Part shown: one piece after another, positions 1-9,443 of the stretch
Layout of the letters: each line of letters starts with the position of its first letter
Numbering within the stretch: position 1 is the first letter of the stretch
From: Paraglomus occultum
Lineage: Eukaryota; Glomeromycota; Glomeromycetes; Paraglomerales; Paraglomeraceae
Direction of reading: 5' to 3'
Assembly (NCBI GenBank): GCA_910592205.1
Contig: CAJVPJ010000842.1
Location: 1-15,726, forward strand
Length of the DNA stretch: 15,726 bases
Translations under genes and position numbers: made by a program
Notes under the pieces: generated by a model
Told to the model about the DNA's origin: nothing
Database searches by the model: none
The model's input: the letters and a program-made list of their open reading frames with translations, nothing else

Positions 1-734
1 AATATGGCATTTCTTAAGTGCGACATCCTGGATGGTCTACCGTTTCCGGATAACACGTTTGATTTTGTTCGACAAGCATTTATCATAATTTGTATGAATT
101 GGCGATTATGGAAAGAGAAAGTGGTGAAAGAACTAATACGAGTAACTAAGCCCGGAGGATATATCGAAATTATGGATATAAACCATGAAATCATAAATCC
201 GGGCATAGTAAGCGAAAAAATTGACGATTGTTGTAAGTGTCTGATAAATCGTATGCGTATGCGTATGCGCTTTTAGACGTGTAGCTAACTCTAGCTACCT
301 TTATCCCATTATTTAAAATTGTAGTAGAGGAACATTTTCGTAAAGCCGGAATTAATCGAACGTCCGGTACGGATGTAATAGAAACATTTAATGAGTTCAA
401 GGATAAAGTGATTGTAGCTCCAATAGAAGAAAGAACATACTGCTATGGGAAGAAAGCAGGTAGAATAGGTGAAGCGGTAAGTAAATAAAGTGTACCATAT
501 TTAATAAATACTCATGGTAGATGTTTATAATTAACTAATGTTTCTGTTATTCAGTTATTGAAATCTATATTAGAGGCATATAGAGCAATAAAAATTAGTT
601 TTATTCATATTATGAGGATTACAGAAGAAGAATTCGAACAGACGTTAATTGGTTTTGAGAAGGAATGTAATGAAATCACGCACCGTAAAACACGATACCG
701 TGCCATTATTCAAAAACGTTTAGACAGCGGTTGA
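1..734 (+). CDS. SAM-dependent class I methyltransferase, copy A (5' partial)
   Basis: The 3' part of a methyltransferase gene, cut by the window edge. Exons are <1-232, 325-476 and 555-734, with introns 233-324 (GTAAGT donor, a GCTAAC branch-like site, TTGTAG acceptor) and 477-554 (GTAAGT, TTCAG). They join in phases 1 and 0 into an uninterrupted frame of 187 residues plus TGA at 732-734. Visible motifs are the post-motif-I segment LDGLPFPDNTFDFVRQ, then VVKELIRVTKPGGYIEIMD, which are typical strand 4/5 elements of Rossmann methyltransferases. The SAM-binding GxGxG motif would lie upstream and is not seen. The C-terminal exon (TEEEFEQ...RKTRYRAIIQK) matches the last exons of the other copies. 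The acceptor at 324 was chosen because the next AG (327) would create a TAG codon. The copy is about 87-93% identical to copy B in exons (hand count) but has arginine CGA where B has TGA, so it looks functional as far as visible. The substrate is unknown. Confidence 0.85.
251..270 (+). repeat. (GTATGC)3 hexamer repeat in intron 2 of copy A
   Basis: Three tandem GTATGC units plus GC lie 18 bp into intron 2. The same three units sit at the same place in copy B (3621-3638), so the array pre-dates the A/B duplication or was copied between them. Reading through the intron gives a spurious MRMRM tail. Confidence 0.85.
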
Positions 735-1632
735 TGTTGGTTTTTACATACGACTATTTCAAAATTGTTTAGTTGGCTTTCGGTAGCCTTTCGTAATTTC
801 CAAAATTATTTATTTTAATTAGTTCTGTATATAATAATAATTATTTTTGGAAATAATAAATTGAATTGAGGGTTATTTAACTGATGGCTTGACTGATCGA
901 TAATGTGACACTACCATTTCTTCAGTCCAGCAAATAAACTCTCTCAACTGCAAACAATGGAATAATGTCCTTATGTGTCACTTATCGAAGCTATTTGCTG
1001 AATGAATAAGAATCTGGTATCAAATAAAGGAAAATAGATACTCTGTCAGCTACACGCTTCATTGTTCTAGCATGGGGTTTTCCAGATAATAAGATAATCG
1101 TGATAATAACATTGAGTAACAAATAATAATGGTAATAATTATGAGGGAAAACTGTATGAAAATATTGGAGAATTTAGTCTGCGAAATTGGAATTATTTCA
1201 GAATGGAGTTTACAAATCGGGTGATTATGGAATTCGTCATACATGAAGTTGGGATGTAATAGAGACGAGTATTTGAAAAGCGTAGAAAGAGGATGGTACA
1301 ATTAAGCAAAGCTGTAAAACGACTTGAGGATGCTTTTCAAAAGCAAACAAATATTACGAGCTTTCTACAATAATAATTTCCCAATAGATTTTTTCCAGCG
1401 AATAATTTGAATAAACATCTTTTTCTCCGGTTTGGATATTCGTTTCGATAACGCTACCCTTATTACCACTTGCTAATGGCGGTAGTAAATAATATTATGC
1501 AGGAAGTCACATGAAACAAACTGATTGGTGTTCTTAAATGCACTGCCTCCGTAAATACCAGCAATCGCATCGTCGGTCCGACGAGGTAAGTTTTAGAGAA
1601 AAAAAAAAGACCATTTTTTGTCAATCAAAATT

Positions 1633-1947
1633 ATGCGTGGGGAAGAAGTGTTAAAAGCGTGTAACAAACAAGTTTCGTTACACGACATCTTACCGTCTGA
1701 GTTATTTATTGGTATACCAAATCTTCATAGAGAAAAATTAATAATCGAAGTAACGTCGCCAAAGAAATACTTATTCCTGTTCAAGTGTCGCACAATAAGG
1801 AAGTTTAGACTGGCTGTCATACGTTCTATAAAAATCAACTATCACCCAATCCATGTCGATATCTTCATGTGCGCTCCATTTTCTCGCAGAAAAGGGGGTT
1901 TTATTAAAACTGTACTCGGAACTTGTGTGACTTATAGCGTTATGTGA
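1633..1947 (+). CDS. Hypothetical short ORF, unrecognised
   Basis: An ATG at 1633 opens a 104-residue frame ending in TGA at 1945-1947. The frame extends a further 15 bp upstream without a stop, with no earlier ATG. The product begins MRGEEVLKACNKQVSLHD, is basic, has four cysteines (near residues 10, 53, 81 and 98) and no clear signal peptide or membrane segment. I do not recognise the family. The first half reads more like real protein (mixed, polar, low repeat content) than the other short frames in the window. A GTAAGT lies 47 bp upstream at 1586, so it could be an exon of a larger decayed gene or transposon. It may also be chance. Confidence 0.25.
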   Translation: MRGEEVLKACNKQVSLHDILPSELFIGIPNLHREKLIIEVTSPKKYLFLFKCRTIRKFRLAVIRSIKINYHPIHVDIFMCAPFSRRKGGFIKTVLGTCVTYSVM

Positions 1948-2633
1948 TTAAATGCTGGCGGCATACGCATTGACACAAACTTTGTAATCTTTCGATAAAA
2001 ATTTCACCGATGCAATGGTGAACGGGCTGAAATTAGAATGTATTTATAATTATGACTTGCGAACAAAATGAAAAGGTAAGAATAAATGGCTGAATTAAAA
2101 AGGAATATTCGACTATTCATTAACAGACCCAAACCTAATTTGATGATGTTAAGATACTGCCTTAGTATACCAATTTAGCAAGATCGACCTTTGTCCCCAT
2201 CAGATGAGTCGCTTAGTTATCATTAGATAAGCGATTTTGAATGTGATGATACGTGCAATACAAGCTTAACGTCCCTTGCGCATTCTTCATCATTCACACA
2301 ACATACCCGGTCCTCATACATCATATATATGATAAAAGACGAAAAGCAGGGGTCTTTTCCCTTAGACCCGTATTAGTATATGCGATGTTGTTGGGAAACG
2401 GTCTGTGTAACCTACCTTCTCCACTTATTACTGTATTATTAATTGACAGTTGCATAAACCGACAAACTTTCGAAAAAACTTACGTTTAGAAGAATACAAA
2501 ATTCTGTAGTAGCAATAGTACTCTCATTGAGTGGAGAGAGTAACAATATTGTTGTATTTTGACCAGTGTCACATTGTTGTTGAGGATATAACATGAACTT
2601 TTTTTTTGAATTCAACATAATGCCACGGCGATA

Positions 2634-2732
2634 AAACATTACGTAATAATTAATCGAAGTTTTGTTGGTACTCTTATCTATTATAACATTAAACAACTAC
2701 CAATAATTTTATATTTATAACATTACGTGATA
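2634..2732. promoter_or_regulatory. Pair of bZIP-like sites upstream of copy B
   Basis: A 15-bp direct repeat, AACATTACGT(A/G)ATAA, occurs twice 84 bp apart. The cores are TTACGTAA (2639-2646, a perfect palindrome) and TTACGTGA (2723-2730). TTACGTAA is a known binding core for bZIP factors of the ATF/CREB and C/EBP type in fungi. Position upstream of B fits a promoter, but the gene is now a pseudogene and regulation is inferred only. Confidence 0.3.
2710..2719 (+). promoter_or_regulatory. TATA-like box of copy B
   Basis: TATATTTATA lies 80 bp before the B start codon. It resembles the TATATTTAAA at a similar place upstream of copy C, which suggests a shared core promoter inherited with the family. 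Confidence 0.35.
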
Positions 2733-2798
2733 AATGTAACCTTAATTTAACTCCTTAAAAAAAACCGGAGGTCTGTGCACATTGCATTATCATTCACA

Positions 2799-4099
2799 AT
2801 GGAGCGGATACATCCAAACAGACCCCCTTCCTTAACAACGTCCGACATCTCAGGCACCGACTCGAGCATATCGCATGAAAGCACGGAAGATGAAATAGAA
2901 ATCAACACCCAAAAGGATTCGCTATCCATAATGGATCCAATCGCGGCTGCTATAAAACCAGAAAATATGCTGGAAAAGTTTGTAGAAGTTGGCGGAAGAC
3001 ATTACTTGAACGACGCTACATTAAAATGTTATCTGCCCAGTGACCAGAAAGAAGTAGAAAGAGCGTACGGCTGAAGTTACATAGACAAGATTATATGGGG
3101 AGGTAACTACTCTGCTCCCGTTTCTGATAATCTATCATTAGGAGCTAGCGTTCTTGATGTTGGGTAAATACATTTATTGCGACTAAATTTGAAGTTTTAT
3201 CAGCAATATATATATACAAAGTTTAATGTTCTAGGCTACCCCTATTAATGATTTCTATAACTACTCAGTTGTGGCACGGGAATATGGTAACAAATATGGC
3301 GTTGGAATACCCTGTTTCAGTATTTGTTGGAATAGACATCGCTTCTTTATTTCCTGAAAAGTATCCACCAAATATGGCATTTCTTAAGTGCGACATCCTG
3401 GATGGTCTACCGTTTCCAGATAACACGTTTGATTTTGTTCGACAAGCATATGTCATAATTTGTATGGATTGGCAATCATGGAAAGAAAAAGTGGTAAAGG
3501 AACTAATAAGAGTAACTAAGCCCGGAGGATATATCGAAATTATGGATATAGACCGTGAAATCATAAACCCGGGAATAGTAAGCGGAAGAATTGACAATTG
3601 TTGTAAATATCTGATAAATCGTATGCGTATGCGTATGCGCTTTTGGACGTTTAGCTAACTCCAGCTGCCTTTCCCCCATCATTTAAAATTGTAGTAGAAG
3701 AACATTTTTATAAAGCCGGAATTAATTGAACGTCCGGTACGGATGTAATAAAAACATTTAACGAGTTCAAGGATAAAGTGAGCGTAGCTCCCATGGAAGA
3801 AAGAACATACTATTATGGGAAAAAAGCAGGTAGAATAGGTGAAGCGGTAAGTAAAACAAGTGTAAGAAATCTTCATAGCATACATATTTTTAAAACTAAT
3901 TAAGGTTTTTGTTATTTAGTTATTGAAATGTATGGTGGAGGCGTATAAAGCAATGAAAGTTATTTTTATTCATATTATGAAGATGACAGAAGAAGAATTC
4001 GAACAGATGTTAATTAATTTTGAAAAGAAATGTAATGAAATTACGCTCCGTAAAACACGATACCGTGCCATTATTCAAAAGCTTTTGGGCAGCAGTTGA
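2799..4099 (+). pseudogene. SAM-dependent methyltransferase copy B, pseudogene with three lesions
   Basis: Four exons are recognisable by comparison with C and D: 2799-3163, 3269-3602, 3695-3846 and 3920-4099, with introns of 105, 92 and 73 bp in phases 2, 1 and 0. Coding order is a variable N-terminus, GGRHYLND, the KIIWGGNYSAP region, the SAM motif VLDVGCGTGIW split by intron 1, GIDIASLFP, DGLPFPDNTFDFVRQ, VTKPGGYIEIMD, and a C-terminal TEEEFEQ helix. Lesions are an in-frame TGA at 3072-3074 (where C has TTG and D has ATG), loss of one G in the TGG/GTA run near 3285-3287 (exon 2 is 334 nt against 335 in C and D), and TGA at 3727-3729 (copy A has CGA, a CpG-type transition). The intron 2 donor is also weakened to GTAAAT. 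All remaining frames and splice sites survive, so inactivation is recent. The longest remaining ORF, 3248-3658, runs through an intron and is not a gene. Confidence 0.9.
3621..3638 (+). repeat. (GTATGC)3 hexamer repeat in intron 2 of copy B
   Basis: Three GTATGC units, the counterpart of the array at 251-270 in copy A, with the same copy number and flanks. Confidence 0.85.
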
Positions 4100-5996
4100 C
4101 TATGGTTTATTTGCGCTTTTATTCTAACATACTGTAAAGGTTAGCTGAAAAATTGTACGATAAATTTGTATTAGTGTTATACAGTATATATACAATTTAA
4201 AAAAAAACAACGTTGGATATGAAATACTTTGAATTGAGAATTATTTTGCAATGTTTGTAACAATACGCTGTTTATTTTATTTTGTATTTCCTGCACGACG
4301 TAAAATTAGATATAAACATTATATTGTTAATGCTATTATTAAATTGTATTGAAAACTCGTTAGCCGACTTATACTTATAGATACTGAGAAAATGTTTGAG
4401 CGAGTTAGGCCTGGCCTGCATACTAATTATTCCAAGCGGAAGTAAAAGTAAGTAAATTCGCTTATCAAAATAAGATTAGCTAAAGTTTTACGTTGTAAAT
4501 TTATTGAAGTAAAACAAATTATTAACCAATTTTGAAGTTTTTTAATTCAAAAGTAAAGGCGCGTTTATTTTTGACCAAAGAGCGATCAATTACTTTAGAT
4601 ATCAAATACTGTAATACACAACATAGCGGTTAGTCAACACATTACATACGTTCTGAGAAGGTTTAAGCAATTGAAACGCAATTGCAGTTGTGTAGTCAAG
4701 GATTGCAGAGCATTATACCGTCCAGAATATTAACTACGGCATATTTTCTCTGACCATACATAGCTAAGAGTATGATCTGTATATTTATTTAACAAGAAAA
4801 ACTGATAACAAATCCTTTTCTGAAAATGAATCAATTTTAATAAAAACTAGATCAAAATGTTTCCGATAACCTAAAAAAACTATGGGTTAAAATCGGACTT
4901 TAGGATATTTTTATTTTTATTTTTTTTTTAAATTTTATTTACGATAGTTTGAGATATCTACTAAGCCATTCATATCTGTATTCTGGTAAAGATAATTCGT
5001 AAACAGTGAAATCTGCTGCTACACGCTTTAAGCTACATTCCAAGATTAATAATGTTGGATGACGAAATAAAAACTAACATTTGCCAGTTCACAACAGAGC
5101 TTCCATCATTGTTTGATTCCTCGCGGCCCTCGTCAAACTTTCGCACGTCAAATTAAACTTACATCACAAAATAAAATTATAAAATTTAGAAGTAGAACCT
5201 TAATGCATCTCATTTATCAACAAATTTTTGAATCATAAATTGGCTTCAGTAAACAATAATAAGCAAAAGGCACTTTTTCTGGTAAAGCAATTGGCAAATA
5301 TTTATATGTGGTTTGTGCGGACTGTTGTAAAGGTAAATTGAAGGGTTTTGTGCTAATACTAAGTACTTAGTAACAGAGCATTGCTTTCATTTTCTAAAAA
5401 TTTTCGGTGTACAAGCTCTGACGAGATTTATTGACAATTGAATTGTGATTTACAATACTAATACCGGTATATGTTGAGACGCACTCTGGAATTGACTCGT
5501 TCAACTTAAACTCGTATCACAGGCCAATTCTCAGAATGGACCGTAACGTATACTGTATATCTTTGAAAAAACCTATCATTGTCTAATTGTGCTGTGTTAT
5601 GCAAAGAAGGTTTGTTAGGCCACTAACAGAGACATGCATTTTTACCATTTTCAATTATCCACTGAAGAGCCAAGCATAGCGAATAAAATTTACTTTTCAT
5701 AATATTATATGGCTTTAATTGACAGGTCCAATAGTTTTATTGATATGTACAGTATGTATGGGATGTTCTCTAGCTAAATATATAATTCATGTTTGCATTA
5801 CAAACAATAAATACATTCCTGATACATGATGAAACTTTGGACAAAATTTTTTAAGTGATATCACCGAATCTGCTAGTAAGGTTTCTACACAACAATTATT
5901 CCTTTTGGGTCGAGACAGTAAATTTCTAAACCACCTCAGATTTTTTGAACCCATTGATGACATCGTTGTAATTATATTAAAACTGATAGACTTTGG
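4100..5996. other. Intergenic region between copies B and E
   Basis: About 1.9 kb of AT-rich DNA with no ORF worth calling. It contains a T-rich tract near 4905-4945 and a GCAATTG/GCAATTGC inverted motif at 4667-4685. The first part after B keeps only scattered similarity to the DNA after copy A (for example the TTGAATTGAG stretch near 4230), so the duplicated flank has largely diverged. The minus-strand frame at 5787-6017 runs into the start of relic E and lacks an ATG. Confidence 0.6.
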
Positions 5997-6715
5997 AACA
6001 GAAAATATGTTCAACAATGATAAAACTATTGCAGTTGCCCAAGAAAACTTTTAAGATAAAAAGCCAAAATTACGAGATAAAATTGTATGGGGAGGTAACT
6101 ACTCTGCCCGTTCCAAGGTCTATCAGTAGAAGCAAGTTTTCTTAATGTTAGGCAAATGCATTATCGACTAAAGCCGTAGAAGTCTGGTCAGAAACATATG
6201 CGCCACTTGCATTAAGGATTTCTATAACTAACCGATTGCGCGCGCGAAGCGTGATAACAATATACGTTGGACTACCCTGTTCGCTATCATTAGAATGAGA
6301 TTTATTCCTTTATTCCCTGAAAATTATCCATCGAATACGACGTTTATTAGGCGTGACGTCCTGAATGGTCCACCGTTTCCAGACAACACGTTATCAACGT
6401 CTCGTCTGTTTCAGATGTAATAAATGAATTGTACGAGCTTAAAATAAAAAAGTATTATAGCGCCTTTAAAAGAAAGAATACATTAGCTTGGAAGGGTGAA
6501 GCGATAATCAAAGCGTCTAGCGTAAAAAAAAGAAATTGTTTATAGTTAAGTAACGCTTACACCTCTTAGTCATAAATATGTCATAGAGGCATATACAGGA
6601 ATGCAAACCAACCATTCTCACTCATATTATGGGAACCCAAATACTCAGCCCAGAGCTCTGACTGATGTAGATTACGAAGGACTTTTATTCACTGAAAAGC
6701 GCTCGCTAAGGCCGG
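5997..6715 (+). pseudogene. Methyltransferase copy E, decayed relic
   Basis: Blocks of copy B can be followed in order. ACAGAAAATATG (about 6000) matches exon 1. GTATGGGGAGGTAACTAC (6085-6102) is almost exact to exon 1 of B at 3093-3110. TTAGGCAAATGCA is the decayed exon 1 donor area, and GATTTCTATAACTA (6217-6230) is the end of intron 1. Then comes exon 2 from GACTACCCTGTTCGC to CCACCGTTTCCAGACAACACG (6371-6391). The sequence then jumps directly into exon 3 (GATGTAATAAATGAA), losing roughly 300 bp: the rest of exon 2, intron 2 and the start of exon 3. Exon 3 ends GGTGAAGCG at 6503 but its donor GT is now AT. Exon 4 is traceable from about 6570 to 6705. The intron 1 acceptor and the SAM motif are destroyed and several frameshifts are present. 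Offset from B is about 2.97-2.99 kb, so it is a third tandem unit. The outer limits are approximate. Confidence 0.8.
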
Positions 6716-7404
6716 TTTAAGCTGTTTCCTAACTGATGTAGAACGCGCATCATGAAAGTCAGTTTAGCCACCATGTTAAGTCTCTTTGTGTTTATTTAAT
6801 AGTAAAATAATAATAATACCTAAATAACTATAAAACTTAAGTCTAGTAATACACCTATAGCAATACTAAATGAAATGGTAATAGAATTAATTATCGATAC
6901 ACAAAATTATTCCAGTGAAGACTTTGTTTATAAGAAATTCTATAGCATCAACTTATCGGCTAAAATTTTCATTAATACTATTTAAACTTTAATTTTATTC
7001 GCACGTGGGCAAGTATTGCGCAATTGAAGACATCAAAATAAGACTACAAATTATAGCAGAAAAAATTACCCAGTATTCGGACCATTCTAATGATCATACA
7101 TACATACAAGTTCGTCAATGGTTTGACACCGAAAGTATTATTTAATGCCGTTTAAGCAATACCCTGGCTGTATTAAGAAATTTTTTATAATAAAATTTTT
7201 ATAATAAATATACATTAAACAGGTCTATTCCCAATCTTTCTATGTTCAATCGTTAAGTCTGATTGAGGATATTTTAATAAGCTAAACGTTTATATAAATC
7301 CAGTTATACAGTATATGCACCAGGAAAAAAAACTATTATACAAATTATTATGAGTTGTTAAATTCGATTATATAGAATAAGGGAAAAATAATTATTTCTG
7401 AGAA
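6716..7404. other. Convergent intergenic region between relic E and copy C
   Basis: AT-rich spacer where the plus-strand and minus-strand copies meet tail to tail. A near-perfect 15-bp tandem duplication (TTTTTATAATAAAA-type) lies at about 7181-7210. No gene seen. Confidence 0.6.
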
Positions 7405-8707
7405 TCAGAAACGTGATTTTTTCTTCACGATAAGACGATAAAAGTGTCTGGTTGATTTGCATATCCTGAGTTCCTTGGCTAAATCGACCAATAATTGACT
7501 AAACTCATCGTCTGTAATCCCAAGAAGCGGCATCATGAAGATTTTCATCGATTCAAAACCTTTCATCTCATACTTTAATGACTAAACAAAACAAAATAAA
7601 TAAAAAGATTAATTGTAAATTCGTAACGTAATGTAGATGTTACATTCCGATCGCTGATTACTTACAATAGTTCCAATTCGACTATCATAGTATAGTATTT
7701 TTTCTTCTTGCTTGACTATAGTGACATTCCTATGTCCACTAAACACCTTGCTTATATTTTCACTGGAATTGGTATTAATCCCCGCATCGCTAAAATGAAT
7801 CACTATAACATTTTGGTTAACGCAAAGGATTAATAATCAAGGAGCTATATACAGCGTACGACAAACGCAAACATTTTACGAGCTTTCTTACCACAATTAT
7901 TAAATTTCTGAGCGATATTTCCCGGCTGAAAGAATGGATAATCCACATCCATGATTTCGATATATCCTCCAGGTTTAGTCACTCTGATTAATTCTTTGAC
8001 AACTTTATCCTTCCATGTTTCCCAATCGATGCAAACTATGAGAAATCCTTGTCGAACGAAATCGAACGTGTTGTCGGGAAACGGTAGGCCATCAAAGACA
8101 TTACATTGAAAAAAGGCAGTATTGACCGGGCAATCGCCATAAAACAAGGGCGCAATATCTATTCCTACAAATGTCGAAAGGGGATAGCTTGAAGCCATGT
8201 TTAACACCCATGATCCTGAACCGCATCTATTGAATCAATCGGGATACGCAAACGTAATGAGAATACGAATGTCGAGTTAATTTTCTTTCCGTAATGTGAT
8301 ATGTATGCAATAATCAACATCACACACACCCCATGTCCCAATATATCTTACCCGACATCGAGGACCTTGGCTCCGAGAGACAATTCTTCTTCAAGGGGAG
8401 AAGAAAAGTTGTTACCCCACAACATTCTATATACACAATGCAATCCATATAATCTTTCTGCCTCTTTGCTGTCGCTGGGCATACAGCATTTTAACGTGCT
8501 ATCATTCATAAAGCGTCTTCCGTCGATTTCTAAAAATTCTTCGAAAATATTTTCCATGGTCTTGGCAGCATCGAGTGGATCGAATAATGACGAGGTGGAT
8601 TGATTTGAACTGGCAAGAGAGCTGGTTTTCATGTCGTCTTCGATATCATCGAACGTTATGCTTGGTACAGGTTCTGGAAAGTAGGTAAGAGTTTTTGTGT
8701 TGATCAT
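7405..8707 (-). CDS. SAM-dependent class I methyltransferase, copy C (intact)
   Basis: Four exons on the minus strand: 8707-8352, 8226-7892, 7802-7666 and 7581-7405, with introns of 125, 89 and 84 bp (GTAAGA, GTAAGA, GTAAGT donors; AATAG, TATAG, TTTAG acceptors) in phases 2, 1 and 0. Splicing gives 1005 nt, 334 residues, stop TGA at 7405-7407. Domains: an acidic, Ser-rich N-terminus (1-50); GRRFMND near 70; LWGNNFSSP near 100; SAM-binding VLDVGCGSGSW (115-125, split by intron 1); FVGID (acidic end of strand 2, about 138-142); DGLPFPDNTFDFVRQ (164-178); VTKPGGYIEIMDVD (201-214); and a C-terminal helix with TDDEFSQ. All expected class I motifs are present, so it should bind SAM. The substrate is unknown. 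It is probably a soluble enzyme, as no signal or membrane segment is seen. The ATG at 8707 is the first in frame and gives the same length as copy D. Exon 3 is 15 nt shorter than in A, B and D. Confidence 0.9.
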
Positions 8708-8745
8708 GTTTTTCGCTAACTCTGTAGGGGTGATTCTTTTTTTTT

Positions 8746-8768
8746 CCCTCCTCCGTGGGGGAGGAGGG
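8746..8768 (-). promoter_or_regulatory. GC-rich hairpin in the leader of copy C
   Basis: A perfect inverted repeat with 9-bp arms (CCCTCCTCC / GGAGGAGGG) and a 5-nt loop, 39 bp before the C start codon and touching the TATA-like box. It is strikingly GC-rich for this region. It could form a stem in DNA or, if transcribed, in the 5' leader. Function is not known. Confidence 0.5.
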
Positions 8769-8778
8769 TTTAAATATA
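8769..8778 (-). promoter_or_regulatory. TATA-like box of copy C
   Basis: TATATTTAAA on the minus strand, about 60 bp upstream of the ATG at 8707 and close in sequence to the TATATTTATA upstream of copy B. Confidence 0.4.
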
Positions 8779-9411
8779 GTTAGCTTAAAACCTTCATGTC
8801 GGGAAAATTTTATCACACGATTTAATGTTCCGAGTATTTAGTGGATAGCCAATAATTAAATCATCAAGGGGGTGGTGGAAATTATGTAATTAATAAAGCT
8901 AGGTTATATTGGGTATAACGTGTATGTAATCATTTAATAAACAAATGAATTACGAATTGTATCATTGCTGTCCATTTGTGTTCAAATCTTGGGTAGCACT
9001 ATATATCACGCACAAACGCACATACCCTCATATCACACATTACGCACACATCACATACTGGGTATCTGTTTTGATCATTATTAATATCAATTAGATCTGT
9101 ATAAAACTGTGTCTCGCATTCATGGTCACATGTTTTGTCACATGTGACTAGTAACGTGGTAAATTAACTGTGTGCGTTAATATTGTTTGGAGCAATAGAC
9201 ATCATCTATTCAGTTCCTCATGGAGATTACTGTGATCCGAAACTTGTTCTATTTAATTTTGCGATCGAACGCTAAGGACATCATACGCATTGACTTTGTT
9301 TCATTCCCTAGATTTAATAATAAGCATAAGCCTCATTACACTAAATATGTAATAACGGAATCGGTAGTGATTTGATAGATGTGTAGTAACACCGAGATAT
9401 CAATTTGAGTA

Positions 9412-9443
9412 CTTTTTTTTTTCTTTTCTTTTTTTTTTTTTTT
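9412..9443 (+). repeat. Poly(T)-rich tract
   Basis: About 32 bp of T with only three C interruptions. Read on the minus strand it is a poly(A) run, which could be a retroelement tail or simple slippage. No flanking element or target duplication is evident. Confidence 0.7.

Larger units (their letters stand above)
735..2798. other. Intergenic region between copies A and B
   Basis: About 2 kb of AT-rich DNA. An AATAAA at 933-938 could serve as a polyadenylation signal for copy A, about 200 nt after its stop. An inverted repeat (CGTCGG-t-CCGACG) sits near 1570-1582. Apart from the short hypothetical ORF at 1633-1947 and the promoter-like motifs before copy B, I see no supported gene. The ORFs at 1059-1301 (-) and 2253-2696 lack convincing starts or family motifs. 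Confidence 0.6.

Noticed and set aside
3072-3093. A mini-intron that would skip the TGA at 3072
   Set aside because: The only GT..AG pairs nearby would give an intron of about 20 bp with no branch site, far below the 73-125 bp range seen here, and C and D are continuous at this place.
3248-3658. 136-residue ORF carrying the methyltransferase motifs of copy B
   Set aside because: It starts inside intron 1 and ends inside intron 2. It exists only because the one-base deletion puts the intron tail in frame with exon 2. The real structure is the four-exon pseudogene.
5112-5130. T-arm-like GTTTGATTC that might mark a tRNA
   Set aside because: The flanking bases do not form the 5-bp T stem, and no acceptor or anticodon arms are found around it. 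Similar checks at 8981 and 13599 also failed.
1960-9294. Shared 13-mer CATACGCATTGAC at about 1962 and 9281
   Set aside because: The match does not extend into the flanks, and a few shared 13-mers are expected by chance in AT-biased DNA of this length.
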